64,000 bases of DNA from Asterias amurensis (Eukaryota; Echinodermata; Asteroidea; Forcipulatida; Asteriidae): the NCBI RefSeq assembly GCF_032118995.1, contig NC_092648.1, forward strand, positions 20,426,450-20,490,449. Reading direction: 5' to 3'. Positions 59,982-64,000 of the stretch are shown here, one piece after another. Each line of letters opens with the position of its first letter. Position 1 is the stretch's first letter. The position numbers were made by a program, and so were the translations under genes. Below the pieces are notes generated by a model. That model worked only from the letters and a program-made list of their open reading frames with translations. It did no database searches and was not told where the DNA came from.

Positions 59982-60936
59982 TTCGTTGGGAAGTGCTGTA
60001 TCAGTCACTTCAATTCAAATGACTTCATTTTTAACATGTTGACAAGGACCACAGAATGGTTCCCCAAGCATAATGTCACAAGAGAGAAGTATGTGTCGTC
60101 TAGGTATCGCCCAACTCGTGGCGTTTCATAGAACGCATACTGCGCAAAAATGCCCCCTTTACCAATATTGTCGATCGGTGCAATATTTATAAATCATGAA
60201 ACATTTGGAAAACCAAGGTTCGAAAAAGAAAGAAAAACAACAACTCCAAAACAACAATAAAAATGAACAATGTTCTAAAATGAAATAAAAAGGTCTCACT
60301 ATTTTAGAAATAATGATCCGCAGCTAATTGTTGAGCATAATCTATTTATTAATTGCCCGTGCTCTGTGAAATTGGCGTGGCTTACAGTGGATTACGTCAA
60401 ACTTGGGTGTGGCCATTAATTTAGCTACTCCCATTATAGACGCCTCTGACCCTGCAGCAGATGATAAATCGCTCGGCATATTCTTCAAAGTGAAATGAAA
60501 GATAGATAAGGCCACACGATGGGCCTATCCCATTAGACTTGGCAGACGAGGGCCATATTATGGGACTCCTCCTGGTTGCCCATCCAATGTCCTCCTCTTC
60601 ACAGTTGGTCCTACCATAGATGAGGTCCTACATCTTGCAGGTTAGCAAATAATTTTACAATAGTGACTACTTTAAGAGCGCATCTGGTCTCCCTCCTGTT
60701 GGGGTCAGTATGGTGGGGAAAGTTGGAGTGGGCTGCTCTATGGTTAAACTGCATCACTTCAAACTCAGCGAGATGCCATAGATTTCCATACAAGAATACG
60801 ACAATGTAGCCCCCTCCCAGGCCTACCCCGAAAACCAAGACAACAACTCACAAATACAAGCGAACCCGAACTGAGAATTGCATTGCATGTGCCCAAATGA
60901 GGAGAAAATATTTACCGCCAGCCCAAATACCCGGTA

Positions 60937-61372
60937 TCAGATGCAATTGTGTCCGCCATGCAATAGTGTCCGCTCCAGACACTATGAATATGCAATCGTG
61001 TCCGGGGCTATGCAAAAACCGTCCGGTGGACATGTACATCGATTCCATGTACATGACTGTACATGTATGTGCGCGCGTAAGCGAGCGTGCATGCACTGAA
61101 CCTACGTATATGCAGCATGAATATTCACGTATGTTATGATTGCAGCGAATACCCAACGGCCGAACATTTCCCATGTCATTCATGACATGCACTTAGCTTG
61201 TAAAAAAAAAATAGCGAACGTGTTCCGTCGACCAAGGGCGTTTAATTTACTGCAAGGACGGTTTTGCACGGGGCGGACACAACTGCACATGCAAATGTGT
61301 CCGGGCGGACACAATTGCATTATGCAGCAGCGTCCGGGCGGACATGATTGCATATGCAAAAATCATCTTGAC
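60937..61372. repeat. Foldback element with TTGCATATGCAA arms, copy 2
   Basis: It aligns with 283-735 in the same orientation. The left motifs ATGCAATTGTGTCCGCCATG and GCTATGCAAAAACCGTCCGG, the GCGCGCGTAAGCGA middle, and the right motifs GGACGGTTTTGCA and GTCCGGGCGGACA are all shared. This copy has the clearer arms and an extra TACATGTACATG-like stretch at 61030-61066. Confidence 0.75.
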
Positions 61373-61390
61373 TGAGCTTATGATGAAGAT

Positions 61391-61755
61391 TAAAGGGAAG
61401 GTACACGTTTGGTTATTGTCAAAGACCAGTCTTCTCACTTGGTGTATCCCATCATATGCATAAAATAACAAGCCTGTGAAAATTTGGGCTCAATCGGTCA
61501 TCTAAGTTGCGAGAAAATGAAGAAAGAAAGTACTTCTTGGACGAATTTGTGTGCGTTCAGATAGGAATAAAAGACTTCTAGCTAGAAGTCTTTTATTATT
61601 TTAGTAAGAAATTACCTCTTTCTCAAAAACTACATTACTTCAGAGGGAGTCGTTCCCACAATGTTTTGCACTATCAACAGCTCTCCATTGCTCGTTACCA
61701 AGTCAGTTTCTAAGTTAATATTTGTAATTACCAAACGTGTACCTTCCCTTTAATG
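61391..61755 (-). mobile_element. Complete GTACACGTTTGGTAAT-family element (inverted relative to 47200-47565)
   Basis: Termini TTAAAGGGAAGGTACACGTT and AACGTGTACCTTCCCTTTAA, with a near-perfect central hairpin AAAGACTTCTAGCTAGAAGT. It lies about 20 bp after the foldback copy at 60937-61372. Confidence 0.9.
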
Positions 61756-62545
61756 GAAACAATTATAAAAGTTGCCCATATCTTGGTTATGAAATAATTA
61801 TGCTCTCTCTGTTCGGTGTTACCATTTCTCCATGGTGATACCATATATGAGTGCACACACAACTCACATACCGACGAGAGCTCGCCCAACAAAGTGAAGT
61901 TTATTGTTTTATGGAAATGTTGACTTTGTAAAAACAATTAGTTCGCCCAAAAAGGGGGGGAGTTACTATATACGTGTCGTGAATAATTTAGAGATTGGTG
62001 AATTTTTCTGTCGTTTAATCAAGGAGCAATTATTTTTTCCTACATGACGTGCATAGTTTTATCATAAGGCAAGGTTTTTATACAAGTCAAGATGGAGCCT
62101 TTTTTTTTTTTTATAAACCAGACATCGAGATCATTGGTGGTGACCTGAGTCTGGGCTCTCATCAATAACATACAAGAAACAAAACAAACCCAATCCTACT
62201 TGAATGGGGTAATTTTTCCACTTCTAACCCGCCGCAATGACAAGTCCTTCAGTGAAGTTATCTCTTCAACATGCCGCGGGGGATCCTATTGCTGGCCCAT
62301 TGTATCAATGATCAATATAATCTATTTGCATAAGAAGCACTTTTATTGGTACAACCCCCTGTGCGACACAGTCCATAGCTCGTCGTAACCATAGTGAAGC
62401 TCACACAGTGTTGAATGAACTATCATATACAACACTTCCTATGGGGTCTGCCCTATGCCCCCGTAACACCGATCGTGCCGGCTGAAGTGGATTACTTTGT
62501 AAGAGCAAAACAAACCTGTAGAGAGACCTACTTCTTTCAGACAAA

Positions 62546-64000
62546 ATGGTTCCCGATTCAACGATGGGAAAGACGGCTGTCAAACCTGCTACGGTTAGGC
62601 CAGTCAAGACTCGTCTAAAGACAACGAAAGACAAGACAGGTGTGATGGAAAGAGAGACAAAATTTAAGGTAAACCCACAAGTTACAGTCTACTAATCCGC
62701 CTAGTGTTCGATGGGACCATGGAGAGGGATAAGTATCGCATGGGTACAATGATAACCCAATGATTGTATTTACAGTTGTCAGGTTTCTACTTCACTTGGT
62801 TCCACCATAAAATGCAACTGTTATTGTCACTTGTGGAAATCATGTGGTTTAAAAGAGACATCGTCATCACGTATATTTTAACGAGGTTGGAATTAATCAG
62901 TTTAAAAAACAATAGTGTCACGTCATTACTGGTGGTGATTTAAGTCTCTCTCTAACTCTATGCAGATTATAAAACCAGACATTATTTGACCCTTGGGAAA
63001 AACAAGTAGGAACATTTTGATCGAGTAAGGGCTGACCTCTACATAGTCTAATTACTTTCAGATTTTTTGGACAATTTTTCTGATTTTTCCCTTGGGTAAT
63101 ATGTCAGAAATCAGGCTAAAGTATAAGAAGCATACATGTTTATTTGTCTGTTTATTTGTTGTAACCAATGTCCTTCGCTGCTCTGTACAATTGCCAGACA
63201 ATCGCGGGATAACTTTGTTCACGTGGTCGTGCATCATTCCCTCTATACCAAGAACTTCAAATAAAATGCCCCACCCATGTAATGAGGGTGGTATACACAT
63301 GAATTGATAAATTCATGTGATTGATCTTTTAAAACAACACTTATGTTTTTTCTCTCAGGGACGGAAGAGTTTGAAGGATAACTACGAGAAGCCGGTATCG
63401 GGCCGAGACCAATGGTGGAGAGCACACATCAGGGTAAGATATCGACGCTTCGTGAAGTTCCCGCGAAGTCAAACAAAAATGTTCCCGATCAAGTCGGACG
63501 TTTCGCTTTACAAAGCACGAATGTTTTCGGCACATCGCATGTTCCAATAAGTATTTAAAGTAGGCTGCTTTCTAATTCGGTCAGAGGCCTCTCCCTATAT
63601 ACAGTGATTATGACAAGTTAATATTTGAAATGGAAGTGTTCCTTTGAGTCTATATATAGGGCCGGCTATGCCTAATTCTGTCTGACAATTTCAGAAGGGA
63701 TTTACAAAAACAAACATCCCCCAATGCAAACTTACTAAAACTAACTGCGATATACGTAACAGCAGGATTTAAAGTATATTTGACGTAAAATTTTCCCCAT
63801 TTAAAAAAAACTCTGACAGGAAACGCCAATTCCAGGTTCCTATGCGACTCGCAACTTTCTAGCAGACCTCGATGAGCGGCCAGCGACGTATGCCTTCAAG
63901 GGGGAAGGACGCAAGAAAGACGCCGATACCCAACGTAAAGGCACCGTGCTGTTACCTGGTGCCTATGAGGCACATGACATGGTATACGACTTAGAGCAGA
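62546..64000 (+). CDS. STPG4: STPG4-like sperm-tail PG-rich repeat protein, first three exons (partial)
   Basis: Exons 62546-62668, 63359-63433 and 63820 to the right edge, with GT-AG introns and phase-0 joins. The basic N-terminus (MVPDSTMGKTAVKPATVRPV) leads to GRDQWWRAHIR|ETPIPGSYATRNFLADL, then TYAFKGEGRKKDADTQRKG and LLPGAYEAHD. Human STPG4 has the same order (GREWWR, DTPIPGTY, TYNFKNEGRKK), and P-G-x-Y is the SHIPPO/STPG repeat. Proteins of this group line axonemal microtubules or are testis-expressed; the role here is inferred. The gene runs off the window, so the C-terminal repeats are not visible. The start is the only ATG before exon 1's donor with an open frame. A TTTCAG just upstream (62540) could be an acceptor of a 5' UTR intron. 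Confidence 0.8.

Larger units (their letters stand above)
59982..62545. other. Intergenic stretch between B3GAT3 and the STPG4-like gene
   Basis: A divergent gene pair shares this 2.5 kb. It includes two repeats (60937-61372 and 61391-61755). The part at 60400-60880 has a less AT-rich composition but no exon I can support. The promoters of both genes should lie here. Confidence 0.45.

Noticed and set aside
60611-60838. 75-codon minus-strand frame between B3GAT3 and STPG4
   Set aside because: No domain, no splice partners, and composition no better than neighbouring random frames.

Overview
This is a metazoan nuclear window with intron-rich genes, GT-AG splice sites and many short repeats. 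The genes are animal-specific. The inverted-repeat elements and tRNA-headed SINEs look to me like those of echinoderm genomes, and a sea star is my best guess. That placement rests on memory of the repeat families and was not checked by search.

From left to right: (1) 1-5683 is repeat-rich DNA with no gene I can defend. (2) 5684-6045 is the last exon of an ankyrin-repeat gene on the + strand. (3) 6046-15434 is gene-poor, with SINEs, tandem duplications and a MITE. (4) 15435-29117 (-) is a complete 12-exon DDHD1-type intracellular phospholipase A1 of 752 aa. (5) Divergent from it on + is SMIM12 (30165-30428). (6) 33335-33811 (-) is an unrecognised intronless 158-aa gene. (7) 36264-36437 (+) is NDUFB1, an accessory subunit of respiratory complex I. 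(8) 38060-44962 (-) is the mitotic kinase NEK2 (8 exons, 464 aa; an alternative 421-aa end is possible). (9) Head to head with it is ataxin-3 (45552-52243, +, 8 exons, 398 aa), a deubiquitinase. (10) 56577-59981 (-) is the glycosaminoglycan-linker glucuronosyltransferase B3GAT3 (4 exons, 354 aa). (11) From 62546 to the right edge (+) is the start of an STPG4-like sperm-tail PG-rich repeat gene. In every multi-exon model reported, the exon phases join without a frame break.

The genes are unrelated housekeeping and cell-cycle functions and do not form a pathway. The clearest regulatory signal is in the 589-bp space shared by NEK2 and ataxin-3: two inverted CCAAT boxes and a TTCGAA (CHR-like) motif lie exactly 31 bp apart, an arrangement known from G2/M genes.

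Much of the non-coding DNA is made of small non-autonomous elements. They include four or five families of 130-450 bp inverted-repeat (foldback) elements, at least two tRNA-derived SINE families, and a homogeneous 51-bp minisatellite of 10 units in an ataxin-3 intron. Several elements sit inside others, which gives a relative order of insertion. I found no CRISPR array, rRNA or free-standing tRNA gene, and no obvious new multi-gene system.
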